A DNA stretch of 64,000 nucleotides from Garcia nutans (Eukaryota; Streptophyta; Magnoliopsida; Malpighiales; Euphorbiaceae), in assembly GCA_947685225.1 (NCBI GenBank), contig CANTUV010000039.1:32356001-32420000 (forward strand). Direction: 5' to 3'. Within the stretch, counting starts at the first letter, position 1, and every line of letters begins with the position of its first letter. The notes beneath the pieces were generated by a model, which had not been told where the DNA came from, made no database searches, and worked only from the letters and a program-made list of their open reading frames with translations. The translations under genes and the position numbers were made by a program. Shown piece after piece: positions 10,392-22,498 of this stretch.

Positions 10392-12869
10392 TTTACACCA
10401 ACAAAATTAAATTTACTTTAATAAGAGAAATCGATCAAAAAAATTAAATTAAATTTAGTTTAATATATTTAATAACGATAATTGAATAATAGAAAAATAT
10501 TTTTTTATAATTTAAATAAATACATAAATTTATAAAATATATTTTATAATTTTATCTTATACATTAAATCAAAATATAAATAAAATATAAATATAAATAA
10601 TATCATATAATATAATTTTTTTTATTTATTATCGTTTCCAATCATTTAGGAGAATTTTTGATTATTTAAGGAGAATTTTTGCCTAGTAAAATTACATTTG
10701 TCTTTTCAATTAAACATCTAAATAATAAAAATTAAGAAAAATATTATTATATTTTTTTTCCTCTCTAATTCCATCAAAATAATAAATATATTAAATTTCA
10801 AAAATTACTTGTTTGAAATAAAATCTTTTATTCATTTAAATTCTATGGATTCAAGTCTATAGAATTCAATCAGCATAAATCAAATTCTACTAAAATATGT
10901 AGAATTTTATAAATAAATTTCATTAATTAATAAACTCTTTTTTCTTTATAAAATTATCTTTAATAGACCTATACCCCTTTTTACACTATACTTATATAAT
11001 TTTTTTCTCTTTTTTACTATGTTAATTTCATAAAATTTATTATTTCTCTTATTTTAAAATTTTAAAATTAATTTTTAATAAAATTATATCATTAATTTTT
11101 AATTTTTTAAAGTCAAATATCCGATTTGAATATTTGTCATTTTAACTTCATCAATAGTTATATTTTTATATTAATATTTTATTGGATTTTCATTTTTAAA
11201 AATTATTTAAATTTTAAAAAAAAGTATTCATTATATATATAAACCTTTTTATGAAATTAATTATTAAAATAAAAAATATTCCTATAAATATAAATAATAG
11301 TCCTATAAGTGAAAATTTTTAAATTTGAATATTTTCTTCTAAAATTATGTTAAAAAATTCATTGTTTTAAATAAAAATTATTAAAAATAAATTATAGTAG
11401 TTTCAAAAAATTAAATCCATATAAACTAAAAAATATATTTTTTTAATATTAAAAAATAAAATATTCATATACAATAATTTTCTAATCAAAAAATATATTA
11501 TTATCAATTTATAGCAATAAATCTAAAAGATAAATTTCTTTTGACATTATTTGAGCATAAGTTTTAAATATAATATTATCATAATAAGGGTATATTTGAA
11601 AAAAAAAGACAAAATAAATTTTCAACTTAGAATTTATTCCAAATAAAATTATATAAAATTCAATTAAATTATATATTTTAAGTTATATCATATCAAATAT
11701 GATGGATTCTCCGTGGAGTTCATTTATAAATAAAATTTACAATCTAAATTCATTCATTTCAAACATAGTATTAGTATTATTTTTTTAACACTTTTTTGCC
11801 TTTTGAGCTGTTTGCATTTTTCATTTTTCGAGTTTTCTCTTAAACGGTTTAATTTAATTAATTCGGCAAAATTTCTTACAATCCATTTTAAATTTCACAT
11901 TTTTATTATAATTACGCCAAATTCATTTTAAATTTCACATTTTTCAAATTTCTGTAGAATTTATTTTAAAATTACTTTTTACTCCCTCAACATAAAAAAT
12001 AAACTAAATACATATACAATCCCTAAACTTCTAATATTTAGTCATTTTACTTCTTTGAATTCTTATTTTAATTACTTCACCTTTATATTTATCTATTTTA
12101 TACTAATAAACACTTATATTAATGAATATTGATCACTTTAGCTATTATATTTGTACATTTCATGCTAAATAGATACGTTAGTTACTCGGTGTAACTCAGT
12201 ATAACTCAGCAATTTTTATTTATAAGTTAAAAAAATATGAGTTCAAGGAGTTATATCGTTAAATTAAAAGTTTAAGAGATAAAGTGACTAAACGCTATAA
12301 GTATAAATGTTATATATATATTTGGCCTGAAAAATTCTCTCACAATGGCTTAGGTCTAGGTATAGTTAACTAAAAAGATTTTTCTCTTTTTAAATATCAC
12401 ATGATTAAAGTTCTTTTTTTATTGTTAATTATCTTAATTGAGACACTTCAAGCAGGAGGAATTATGGCACTTTATAAAGTTTATAAGTTTTGCATTTCTT
12501 CACTCTCCAACACTGAATGGATGAACTTCCTATAATAATTTAATCATTTGTCTAATTATATTTTAGGTCATTAAGTTATTTAATTATGGTTGCTTTCTAA
12601 AGTTAAAATTAAACATAATTTTAGTATATAAAAATAAAAGATATATAAAAATTATCAGTAAATATTTATGAATTGAGTGAAATTAGTAAATAAATTGATA
12701 TTTACTATGATTTGATATGATCATTTGCAATTTTAGAGTTATAATTATTAAACTCTAATTTTTAGTCCTTATTTTTTTTATAGCACTGTAATCTATTTAA
12801 TTTATAATTAAATGTGGTATATTTACAATGTTAAATCTTATAAAACTTGAATTTATTATTCTTAATATT
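10392..12869. other. AT-rich intergenic region
   Basis: Low-complexity A/T-rich DNA with no long open frame on either strand and no recognisable protein similarity, RNA gene or LTR. Confidence 0.7.
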
Positions 12870-13589
12870 TTATGAAGAAATTATTTGTTATGGATACTTG
12901 ATAATAAGATTCATCTCGATATTGTAAATCTTAGAAAATATTATAAAAAGAAAATCAAGCATCCATGTAGAATTATTTAAAAGTAATAATTTTCTTTTTA
13001 ATTATATATACAAGAAATTGAAAACTGATCATCTTATTATTAAGATTATATTATAATATTTTTTAATAAATATTATATTTTTTATGCTTCGAATGTGCTT
13101 CTGCAGAAGTAATGTTGAGAGTATAGATTCACAAAATATTATAAACTAATTTCTTATTTACTTGTACTAAAACAAAAATTTTAGCTTTTGATGAAAAATC
13201 ATCAAACTCGCCCAATTAGTTTAACAGCATTCCCTGAAGTGAATATGATATTTTTTCAAGACCACAAATGAGATCTTGATAAAAAGAGTCGTGGTAGAAA
13301 TTTTTTTTTTACCAATTTTGAAAGCAAAAAGTGCTAACAAGATATCTATTGGCGCAACTCCCATAATCCTTCATGATTAGAAAATTTTTGTTATAGTTAA
13401 TATTAACAAAAATTACTGTTAACATGATATCTAATTCTGCAAATATAGTTGAAGACTTCATAAAAGTCCACCTTACATTCTGAATTTGAATAAAATTATA
13501 TATCAATGATTCATTGTATTCTAGTAGATCTCAAAGAAATTTACTAAATTTTAAAGAATACGTCACAATGAATATCATATTAAAATAAA
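12870..13589 (+). pseudogene. F gag-protease remnant (Ty1/copia)
   Basis: Fragments in shifting frames match a plant copia gag and protease: an RPISLTAFPEVN-like piece near 13205-13245 (end of gag), ANKISIGATP near 13335 (protease), and SSRSQRNLLNFKE near 13525 (end of protease). The part before about 13185 is very weak. Stops and frameshifts throughout; not functional. Confidence 0.55.
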
Positions 13590-14174
13590 GTGAGAGTTAT
13601 TGAATTTTTATGCATCACCTCTATAAATTTGAACTATAAATTTATATTAGAAAAATTTTCAAGTTTATCAACTGGATTATACTTTAAAAAAATAAATATG
13701 GTTGAGATGTACTATATGCACCAGAAGTGTGTATATCTCAAAATTTTTATACTTTGCCATAATTGTTTTGGTCATTCAGGTTCAAATATGATGCAATGTA
13801 TTATTGAGAATACAAATGAACATCCACTAAAAAATTAGAAAATTCTTTTGCCTAATGATTACTTTTATGTTTCTTATACTCAAGATAAATTAATTGTGAG
13901 ACCTCCACTATCTAAATTACATTTAGAGTCCCTCAAATTTCTACAAAAAAAAATACATGAGAATATTTATAGTCTTATCCATCAATCTTGTGGACCATTT
14001 AGATACTTTATGATTTTAATTGATGCTCAAACTCGATGGTTACATGTTTGTCTGTTGTCAACTCATAATACTATTTTTGCTAAATTCCTTGCTCAAATTA
14101 TAAAATTAAGATTAATATTTCTTGATTATCATATCAAGATAATTTATCTGGATAATGCATATGAGTTCACTTGA
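13590..14174 (+). pseudogene. F GAG-pre-integrase and integrase remnant (Ty1/copia)
   Basis: Two consecutive open pieces (13590-13838, 13848-14174) separated by one stop. The first carries the pre-integrase zinc region (CHNCFGHSGSNMMQCIIEN). The second has the integrase core: CGPFRYFMILIDAQTRW with the first catalytic Asp, and IIYLDNAYEFT with the second. Further frame-broken integrase similarity continues to about 14850. The Glu of the D,D,E triad lies beyond the break and I did not find it intact. Confidence 0.8.
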
Positions 14175-15144
14175 AAAGTATTTTATAATTATATTACCAT
14201 TGAACATTTTATTGCAATGTTCATGCTCAATATGGTTTAGTTGAACCATTATTTATTAAGATTTTACGATTAATTATTATTCTTATGCTTATGAAATTAA
14301 AACTTCCTATATATGCTTGGATATATATTTGGATACATGTTATTATTTATGTTACACCTTTAATTTGTATATGATTGTCTACACATCACAGGCTTTTCAT
14401 TTTACAACTTGTGTTTATCTAATATAATATATCTTATTTAGAATTTGTGATATTAAATTTTCTTGTTGAAGTGTATATAGTCTTATTGCATCATCTCAAA
14501 GAAATAAAATGGATTATCAATATTATCTTGATATATATGTAAATTTTGATTGTCTACATTAGATATTATGGACCTTTAACGATAAATTTTCTAGAGCAAG
14601 ATTTTTAGTGAGTTGGTTTTCTCACCATTAGGAGAAAATAAAAGTAAATGGCCAAAAACACAAGAGATTAGTCAAAATACACTAACTTTATCCAAATCTT
14701 GATGCAAGTATAAATCAATGTGAACTGGAAGTTCAAAAACTAATTCTTTTGCAGAATATTGCAAATCAGTTACCATATGTCTTTTTAAATACACAGAAGG
14801 TGTCTAAATCACATGTTCCAACTATTAATACTCTTGCTCGATTGATTGTCCCATGTGTAATATCCTCATTTATGCCCTAGAAGTTTTGAGTATGTTGTTG
14901 TTATTGTGGTTGTTGATATATATATTGGGAAGTGAATGTTTGTGCATATATGTGTTAAATTGTAAGAGAAAAGAAATGGGAAGAGAATGTATATGTATAT
15001 GTGTTTTGGAGAAGAAATTTAGGGTTTAGAGACAAATGTATATGTTGTTTATATGATGATATAATTAACATATACATTGGTCAAATGAAGAGTCAAGGTG
15101 ATGGTTAAGTGGAAGAAGATATTTTTGGTTGTTAATGAAATTAC

Positions 15145-15150
15145 TATAAA
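15145..15150 (+). promoter_or_regulatory. Candidate TATA box of element G LTR
   Basis: TATAAA in ATTACTATAAAGGGC, about 290 bp into the LTR, followed by a stretch without long ORFs. The equivalent site is 22788-22793 in the 3' LTR. Assigned by sequence only. Confidence 0.5.
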
Positions 15151-16584
15151 GGGCTTATATGAGACAAAGAGTTAGTTATATGGTTAAGGGTGTTTTGGTA
15201 ATTTTCCTTGTAAGATGCATGGTGGAGATTAAAAGAAGAAAAGGTGTTTGACTTGTGCATTTTCTTCTTTCTTTCTTGAAGTGGCCGGATTCTCCATAGA
15301 CAAAGAGAGAAAGAGAGGTGATCTTGAGGTTTGAAGCATTTTGAAGAAAGAAACAAGGGTTTTGGTTAAAGATTTGTAGATTTCTTCATTTGATGTAAGA
15401 TCTTTTCTTTAATTTCTTCAATTCTTTTGAAGTGGTGTGAGAAAGGAATTAGGGTTTGTTGGTTTGATGATGAGAAGTTGAGTTGGTGAAGGTGTTGGAA
15501 GTGATTGTGTTGAGTAAGAGTTGTGTTTAGTGAAATTGTTTCTGTTTTACAATTAGTAAAGGCTGTGATTTGTATGATTTTTAATTAATTATAGAAAAAT
15601 GTTCTTGAAGTGAATTTTTGATATGTTGTGCCTCTATGAGTGTAGAATGACTGAAAAATATGTTGATTCGATTTTGGAATGGTTATGAGTTTAGAAAGAT
15701 TATTTTCATTAGACCTGTTCCAGCAGGTACCTTAACTGGGACAGCTATATTTCGTGATTTTTAATAAAATGTAGAAAAATCATATCCAATCGAATTTTGG
15801 ATATGTTGTTGCTTAGTGAGTCTAGTATTTGAGAAAAATAATTTGGAACCACGTTGATTGAATTTGATTTATGGAATTCACAAAGTTCAGAACTGCTGCC
15901 AGGATGCAGGGCAATTGGGGCAGTCTGGTTAGGTGAACTATTTGACCAAGATTTTGTGTTCAGTTTGATCTGAAATTTTAAAGGGATGATTTTAAGATAC
16001 AAAACTAAATTCTGTAAAAATTTTAGAATTTTTAGTCAAGTAGATTATTTTATACAATTTTTCAAAATAAGGATAAAATGGAGTTTAAAACCAGAATGTA
16101 CTATTTATGGTTAGGGTTTTAATTCTTTGTTCTTTTTGCATTGCTTTGGTTTTCCAAAGGTAGGTTGGTCCTTAAACCTAACCCTAAACACTTTAAACAC
16201 ACTTGAATCAATGAATGTTATAATCAATTGTTCTTTGCCCTAATTGCATTGTTGAGATTGAACGATGTTATGTTGTGCATTGTGAATGGTAATGTGTTTC
16301 ATGAGTAATGTGGTATGAAATGTTGATATTTATGAATGATGCTATGTGAGATATAATGTGATCATGGATGAGATATATATATATATATACTTGAATAATG
16401 AGATGTTATATTGTGAAATGAAATGTGAAGCCATTGTTATTGGCTAAGATGATGTAATTGAAAGAAAGAAGGCATGTTTGCCTAAATGTGATGAGAATTG
16501 AGAATGGAAATGAATTGTTTGTTTAATATGTTATTCAGTTTCAGAGTTCTGGATTTGGGTGGCATGCCTAAGAAATGATGACAG

Positions 16585-16750
16585 GTAACAGTCTTGCCGG
16601 GTTGAGGACCTCCTCATAGGTGTTGAGTTGATGGTCCAAGAGACTGGGTCTGTTACACTATGAGATATATGATTTGTAACAGTCTTGCCGGGTTGAGGAT
16701 CTCCTCATATGTGTTGAGTTGATGATCCAAGAGACTGGGTCTGTTACACT
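16585..16750 (+). repeat. Two-copy tandem module in G LTR
   Basis: Units at about 16585-16659 and 16675-16750 each run from GTAACAGTCTTGCCGGG to AAGAGACTGGGTCTGTTAC. Each unit starts and ends with complementary sequence (GTAACAG/CTGTTAC), so each can fold on itself. The same pair is at about 24228-24393 in the 3' LTR. Confidence 0.85.
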
Positions 16751-17080
16751 TGCCTACGGGCGTGATTATTGTGACTATGAACCAAAGCAGTAACTCTGAA
16801 CTCTGAATATCGTATTAAATACTTGTTGGGCCCATAGGTGTCAGGGTTATATGAATGTCCTAAATAATGTTATGAGTTAATGAAATGAGATGTTGGTTAT
16901 TGAGTATGATTGATTAATGTTGAATGTGGAAAGATGTTGAAATGTGGTATGCTCATATGACTATGATTTGTGAAATGCATAATTATGTGGTTAACTTTAT
17001 ATTTATGATATTGATCTTATCAATAACATATGTGGCATTGCATTACATTAAAGCATACCATTAGCATGTTTTATCTTACT

Positions 17081-17165
17081 AAGCCGTTGGCTTAGCGCGA
17101 ATGTGATTCTTCGCGCAGGTGACAAGGAAGAACCAGAGAGTTCCTCTAGGCCGAGTCGAGCCTAG
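17081..17165 (+). other. Three consecutive hairpins in G LTR
   Basis: Stem 1 AAGCC/GGCTT (17081-17085, 17089-17093). Stem 2 GCGCGAA/TTCGCGC (17095-17101, 17110-17116). Stem 3 CTAGGC/GCCTAG (17146-17151, 17160-17165). The same three stems recur with paired base changes in the LTRs of C, B and D, which argues for a conserved RNA fold; its role is unknown. Confidence 0.65.
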
Positions 17166-17324
17166 ATTTTGAAGATTGGATAGTGGGCTTTAAGATCGAA
17201 GACTGACTGCCAAACATGTATAAATTTTATGTGTTGTAAAACTTGAGTTTTGATGTATATGAATTTGTAAATATTGTTACTTTCCGTTGCATAGTGAACA
17301 AAGATTTTATCTGCTGTATTTCAT

Positions 17325-17330
17325 AATAAA
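17325..17330 (+). terminator. Candidate poly(A) signal in G LTR
   Basis: AATAAA in TTTCATAATAAACC, in the last 310 bp of the LTR; the 3' LTR copy is at 24968-24973 and would act on the genomic transcript. Sequence match only. Confidence 0.45.
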
Positions 17331-17639
17331 CCTTTACTTTATTTTGTACTAGAAGTGTAAATCCTTTTTGCAGGTTGTAGTTGAGGTTATAAGGGGGATT
17401 TATTGGAAGTGTACTGAGAATGATTTTGTTTGCATTGGTTTGTGTAAAAATGTTTTCAAAAATTAGAAAAAAACCAGTTTTGTCGACACTTGGGATTGAA
17501 TTTTTAGGCAAAACTATGGCAAAATTTCTATAAAAATCGGAACAAAAATTTGACTAAGTAAAAGTGGTAGCAACATTAGGATAGGGTGGCGCCTCTACTC
17601 AGCTTACACACGTAGGTCGGGAAGGGGTGTTACAATTTT

Positions 17640-17651
17640 TGGTATCAGAGC
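17640..17651 (+). other. Primer binding site of element G
   Basis: TGGTATCAGAGC, complementary to the 3' end of initiator tRNA-Met, five bases after the 5' LTR. Confidence 0.95.
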
Positions 17652-17801
17652 CTAGGTTTGAGATTCTCAACCTAGATCAATTGTAAGAAAAAGAATATTT
17701 TGATTTTTAAAGTGGGTTTTTGAGTAAAATACATGTTTTGGTATGGCAGTCTTTGATCTTTAATGAGGAATATTCTGCTGTGTTTGCAGATATAGGTAGA
17801 G

Positions 17802-20800
17802 ATGGCATCTCATTCGCGACAATCTGTTGAAGGTAGTGCCGAGAGTATTGCTCCTGCTGAGGGAGCTAGGGTTGATAGTGTTGAGGAGGCACCTGCTTCG
17901 GTGTCGGGTAGACCAGCTGGGGAGGAGGTTCCGCCAGCCTGGTTTAGGCCTATGTTGGAAGCTATGAGACAAGCACCTGTGCAACCACAGCCACCGCCAC
18001 CACCCCCTCAGCCTTCAGTACCAGTAAGGCACTATGATAAGCTAAGGAAATATGGAGCAGAGGATTTCTTTGGTACAGTTGATCCGGCTGTAGCAGAACA
18101 GTGGCTTGATAGAGTTCAGAGGGTATTTGTGCAGTTGCAAGCCACTTCAGAGGAGAAGTTTGACTATGCAAGATCTTTGCTACAGAAGGATGCCTACGAC
18201 TGGTGGAAGACAGTGCCCCATTCTATGGATGATCCACCAACCTTGTCTTATGCGGATTTTCTGAGAGAATTTGAGTTGAAGTATACTCCTAGGGAGTATA
18301 AAGATGGGAAGAAAAGAGAGTTTCTAGATTTGAAGCAAGATCATCGGACCGTAACTGAGTATGAAGTTGAGTTTATTCGACTGAGTCAGTATGCCGGGGG
18401 TATCATTACTGATGAGATTGATAGATGTCGGCGATTTGAGGAGGGATTGAGGCCCTCGATCATGTGCTTAGTGGCTGGATCCAGATATCAGGATTTCTCA
18501 CAGCTTGTGGCAGCAGCTCGAAGTGTAGAGCGAGCTCAAGTTATTGCAGCTGCTTCAGAGGAAGAGGTTAGGGTTAGAAGGCCCCAGTTCGAGGCAGGGT
18601 CTTCTTCTGCGAAGAGGGGTAGAGGAAGTTTTGTTCCTCGGAGTAGTAGGAGCCAGAGACCAGTGGGTAGGTCAGTGCAGTTCCAGAGGCAGAGATTTAG
18701 ACCTGCAGCTTCAGTAGCGAGTGCTCCTACTCCTGGAGTTCAGAGATCCACCTTACCTGTGTGTAACCAGTGTGGTGGAAGACATGGGGGCGTTTGTTGG
18801 AGGCATAGTAGATCAGGGGTATGCTTCAGGTGTGGATCACCTGACCACTTTGTGAGAGACTGTCCTGAGAGGCAGGATCAGATGCCAGTTGATTCTGCTG
18901 CTTCTCGAGCTAGTGTGAGGGGAGGCAGAGGAGGCAGAGGTGCCAGCCGGGGAGGTAGACTAGGATTCAGTTCTAGAAGAGGTACTACATCCAGGGAGGG
19001 TAGACCAGAGGAGGTTGGATCTTCCCAGAGGATGTATGTTATGCAGAGACAGCCAGATACATCGGCAGTCATAGCTGGTACTTTTTCTTTATTTAATACT
19101 CCAGTACTTGCTTTGATTGATCCGGGTTCCACACATTCATATATTAGTGCATCTGTTTTGCCTGTATCTGATTTGCATGCTGAGTCCCTAGGATTTGATG
19201 TGTTGGTAACAAATCCGTTAGGGCATAGTGTGGTTGTGAGTAAGGTGCATAGAGATAGTGCAGTAGTGGTGCAGGGTGAGGAGTTCCTTGGGGATTTGAT
19301 TGAGATGCCATTTAAGGAATATGACGTGATCTTAGGTATGGATTGGCTATCTCGACATGAAGCTGTGGTGGATTGTAAAAAGAAAATTGTTTCTTTGAGA
19401 ACGGGTGATGGTAGAGAGGTGATAGTATCTAATGAGCAGGAACAGCTAGCCTCCTTATTTGTTTCAGCTGTTGCAGCCAGGAGGTTGATTAGAAAGGGGT
19501 GTGAAGCCTATCTTGCTCATGTGGTGGATACTAGAGTGAAGGGTTCCCCTATTGATAGCATTGCCACAGTTGCTGAGTTCCCGGATGTGTTTCCAGAGGA
19601 GTTGCCAGGGTTGCCTCCTGAGAGAGAGGTGGAGTTCGGTATTGAATTGTTGCCTGGTACCACTCCTATCTCTATTACTCCTTATAGAATGGCACCAGCA
19701 GAATTGAGGGAGTTGAAAGTGCAATTACAGGAGTTGTTGGACAAAGGATTCATTCGCCCCAGTGTTTCTCCTTGGGGAGCTCCTGTGCTATTTGTGAAGA
19801 AGAAAGATGGTACTATGAGGTTGTGTATCGATTATAGGCAATTGAACAAGGTGACTATTAAAAATAAATATCCTTTGCCTAGAATCGATGATCTCTTTGA
19901 TCAGTTGAAGGGAGCGTCAGTGTTCTCCAAAATTGATTTGAGATCTGGGTACCATCAGCTGAGGGTAAGAAGTGAAGATGTTCCTAAGACTGCTTTTCGG
20001 ACCAGGTATGGGCATTATGAGTTTTTAGTTATGCCTTTTGGTCTAACGAATGCACCTGCAGCTTTTATGGATTTGATGAATAGGGTGTTTAGGCCCTATT
20101 TGGATCAGTTTGTAGTGGTCTTCATTGATGATATACTGGTGTATTCACGGAATGAAGAGGAGCATGATATGCATCTGCGGATTGTGTTGCAGATTTTGAG
20201 AGAGAATCAGTTATTTGCCAAATTGTCGAAGTGTGAGTTCTGGTTGGATCAAGTTGCTTTTCTCGGACATATTGTTTCTGCAGAAGGCATCAGAGTTGAT
20301 CCGAGCAAAGTTGAAGCCATTTTAAATTGGAGTCCACCCAAGTCTGTGACAGAGATTAGAAGTTTTCTGGGTTTGGCAGGCTATTACCGACGGTTTGTGA
20401 AAGGGTTTTCTTTGATAGCTACTCCACTCACCAGATTACTTCGAAAGGGAGTGAGATTTGTGTGGACAGATCAGTGTCAGGCTAGTTTTGAGCAGTTGAG
20501 AGAGTTGTTGACTCAAGCGCCTGTTCTTACTTTACCTGTTGAAGGCAAACCATATGTGATCTACAGTGATGCTTCACATAGAGGTTTGGGGTGTGTATTG
20601 ATGCAGGAAGGGAAAGTTATAGCTTATGCATCTCGACAGTTGAAACCGCATGAGCTTAACTATCCGACCCATGATTTAGAATTGGCTGCCATTGTGTTTG
20701 CATTAAAGATTTGGCGCCACTATCTGTTTGGGGAGAAATGTTTCATCTACACTGATCACAAGAGTTTGAAGTATTTGGGTGTCCAGAAAGAACTCAATCT

Positions 20801-22451
20801 TCGTCAGAGGAGATGGTTAGAATTGATTAAAGACTACGACTGCTTGATTGACTATCATCCAGGTAAAGCAAATGTTGTTGCTGATGCCTTGAGTCGGAAG
20901 TCTTTAGCTGGTTTAACTGTTTACTCGCTCTCGTTGCTTGTTGAGTTGAGAGCATTGCATGCCAGTTTTGTACCTTGTGTTGATGGTGCATTATTGGCAC
21001 AGTTGCAATTAAAGCCGATTTTGTTAGATCAGATCAAAGAAGCTCAGTTGGCCGATAAGAAGATTCAGAAGATTTTTTCAGATTGCAAGAATGGGAAGAC
21101 TAGAGATTTTGTTGTGAAAGATGATGGGAGTCTCTGGTTTAAGAACCGATTGTGTGTACCCGATGATGCTGATTTGAAAAGAGTCATTTTAGAAGAAGCT
21201 CATCAGTCAATGTTTGCTATGCATCCGGGTAATACGAAGATGTATCATGATTTGAGACAGCATTATTGGTGGATTGGTTTGAAGAGAGACATTGCTGAGT
21301 TTGTATCGAAATGTCTCACTTGTCAGAAGGTTAAAGCAGAGCATCAAGTTCCAACCGGGTTGCTTCAACCATTGTCAGTGCCAGAATGGAAGTGGGAAAG
21401 AGTGACAATGGATTTTGTGTCTGGTTTGCCATTGACACAAAAGAAGCATGATGCTATATGGGTGATTGTGGATAGATTGACTAAGACAGCTCATTTCCTT
21501 CCGGTTCGAATGGATTACTCTTTGGAGAGATTGGCTGAGCTGTATATCCATGAGATTGTGAAACTGCATGGTGTTCCAACTTCTTTAGTGTCTGATCGAG
21601 ATCCCAGGTTTACTTCCAGATTTTGGAAGAGTTTGCATAGTGCTTTAGGTTCTCGACTGCACTTCAGCACTGCTTTTCATCCACAGACGGATGGACAGTC
21701 AGAGAGGGTGATACAGATTATTGAGGACATGTTGAGAAGCTGTGTCATCGATTTCTCTGGAAGTTGGGATAGGTTTTTACCTCTTGTGGAGTTTGCTTAC
21801 AACAACAGTCACCAATCCAGCATTGGTATGGCACCGTTTGAAGCATTGTATGGCAGACGGTGTAGGACACCTCTTTGTTGGAATGAGCTTGGAGATAATA
21901 AGTTGGTTGGTCCTGATTTGATTCAAGAAACTGAAGATAAAGTAAAGTTGATTCGAGGCAGGTTAAAAGCAGCTTCAGACCGACAGAAGTCTTATGCAGA
22001 TCTAAAAAGGAGAGATATAGAGTTTGATGTTGGAGATAAGGTATTTCTGAAAGTGTCTCCTTGGAAGAAAATTTTGAGGTTCGGTCGGAAAGGAAAATTG
22101 AGTCCTCGTTTCATTGGGCCGTATGAAGTGTTAGAAAGAGTTGGGCCAGTGGCGTATCGACTTGCTTTGCCACCTGAGTTGGATCGTATTCATAATGTAT
22201 TCCATGTTTCTATGTTGAGGAGATATAGGTCGGATCCATCTCATGTGTTGCCATTTGAGTCTATTGAAGTGAGCCCAGATTTGACATTTGAAGAGGAACC
22301 AGTTGCTATCTTGGCACGAGAAGTGAAAGAGTTAAGGAACAAGAGAGTGCCATTGGTGAAGATTCTTTGGAAGAATCATGCAAAAGAAGAAGCGACTTGG
22401 GAAAGTGAGCATACCATGCGAGAGCAGTATCCGCAATTGTTTCAGCTTTGA
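17802..22451 (+). CDS. Intact Gag-Pol polyprotein of chromovirus G (1549 aa)
   Basis: Single frame, ATG at 17802 to TGA at 22449-22451, no frameshift between gag and pol. Domains: gag about residues 88-250; zinc knuckle CFRCGSPDHFVRDC from 341, preceded by a second Cys-rich CNQCGG motif; aspartic protease LIDPGSTHSY with Asp440 (DPG rather than the more usual DSG/DTG); reverse transcriptase about 627-790 with FIDDIL at 774; RNase H with Asp923 in IYSDAS; integrase HHCC zinc region from His1134 and D,D(35)E residues Asp1204, Asp1265, Glu1301; GPY/F module at 1437; chromodomain about 1497-1549. All key residues are present, so activity is plausible. The chromodomain in this family binds modified histones and steers integration. 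Confidence 0.97.
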   Translation: MASHSRQSVEGSAESIAPAEGARVDSVEEAPASVSGRPAGEEVPPAWFRPMLEAMRQAPVQPQPPPPPPQPSVPVRHYDKLRKYGAEDFFGTVDPAVAEQWLDRVQRVFVQLQATSEEKFDYARSLLQKDAYDWWKTVPHSMDDPPTLSYADFLREFELKYTPREYKDGKKREFLDLKQDHRTVTEYEVEFIRLSQYAGGIITDEIDRCRRFEEGLRPSIMCLVAGSRYQDFSQLVAAARSVERAQVIAAASEEEVRVRRPQFEAGSSSAKRGRGSFVPRSSRSQRPVGRSVQFQRQRFRPAASVASAPTPGVQRSTLPVCNQCGGRHGGVCWRHSRSGVCFRCGSPDHFVRDCPERQDQMPVDSAASRASVRGGRGGRGASRGGRLGFSSRRGTTSREGRPEEVGSSQRMYVMQRQPDTSAVIAGTFSLFNTPVLALIDPGSTHSYISASVLPVSDLHAESLGFDVLVTNPLGHSVVVSKVHRDSAVVVQGEEFLGDLIEMPFKEYDVILGMDWLSRHEAVVDCKKKIVSLRTGDGREVIVSNEQEQLASLFVSAVAARRLIRKGCEAYLAHVVDTRVKGSPIDSIATVAEFPDVFPEELPGLPPEREVEFGIELLPGTTPISITPYRMAPAELRELKVQLQELLDKGFIRPSVSPWGAPVLFVKKKDGTMRLCIDYRQLNKVTIKNKYPLPRIDDLFDQLKGASVFSKIDLRSGYHQLRVRSEDVPKTAFRTRYGHYEFLVMPFGLTNAPAAFMDLMNRVFRPYLDQFVVVFIDDILVYSRNEEEHDMHLRIVLQILRENQLFAKLSKCEFWLDQVAFLGHIVSAEGIRVDPSKVEAILNWSPPKSVTEIRSFLGLAGYYRRFVKGFSLIATPLTRLLRKGVRFVWTDQCQASFEQLRELLTQAPVLTLPVEGKPYVIYSDASHRGLGCVLMQEGKVIAYASRQLKPHELNYPTHDLELAAIVFALKIWRHYLFGEKCFIYTDHKSLKYLGVQKELNLRQRRWLELIKDYDCLIDYHPGKANVVADALSRKSLAGLTVYSLSLLVELRALHASFVPCVDGALLAQLQLKPILLDQIKEAQLADKKIQKIFSDCKNGKTRDFVVKDDGSLWFKNRLCVPDDADLKRVILEEAHQSMFAMHPGNTKMYHDLRQHYWWIGLKRDIAEFVSKCLTCQKVKAEHQVPTGLLQPLSVPEWKWERVTMDFVSGLPLTQKKHDAIWVIVDRLTKTAHFLPVRMDYSLERLAELYIHEIVKLHGVPTSLVSDRDPRFTSRFWKSLHSALGSRLHFSTAFHPQTDGQSERVIQIIEDMLRSCVIDFSGSWDRFLPLVEFAYNNSHQSSIGMAPFEALYGRRCRTPLCWNELGDNKLVGPDLIQETEDKVKLIRGRLKAASDRQKSYADLKRRDIEFDVGDKVFLKVSPWKKILRFGRKGKLSPRFIGPYEVLERVGPVAYRLALPPELDRIHNVFHVSMLRRYRSDPSHVLPFESIEVSPDLTFEEEPVAILAREVKELRNKRVPLVKILWKNHAKEEATWESEHTMREQYPQLFQL

Positions 22452-22485
22452 TATCAGGTAATTTCGAGGACGAAATTTTCTTTTT

Positions 22486-22498
22486 AGAGGGGGAGAAT
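22486..22498 (+). other. Polypurine tract of element G
   Basis: AGAGGGGGAGAAT immediately before the 3' LTR; primer for plus-strand DNA synthesis. Confidence 0.9.

Larger units (their letters stand above)
14856..17634 (+). repeat. 5' LTR of element G
   Basis: Starts TGTAATATCC and ends GTGTTACA. A TATA-like TATAAA at 15145-15150 is the best promoter candidate and AATAAA at 17325-17330 the best poly(A) signal. Inside: a near-perfect inverted repeat (16522-16551 with 16788-16819) enclosing two copies of a GTAACAGTCTTGCCGGG module, and three consecutive hairpins at 17081-17165. No coding frame; short minus-strand ORFs here are chance. Confidence 0.95.

Noticed and set aside
10811..11764. Possible MITE with ends GTTTGAAATAAAAT and ATTCATTTCAAAC
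   Set aside because: The termini pair over only about a dozen bases and no convincing target duplication was found.
15144..16002. Minus-strand ORFs in G's 5' LTR, repeated in the 3' LTR
   Set aside because: They recur only because the LTR is duplicated; composition and position show no sign of coding.
17802..22451. Host-domesticated gag-pol gene
   Set aside because: It is flanked by near-identical LTRs, PBS, PPT and a perfect TSD, so it is simply a young element.
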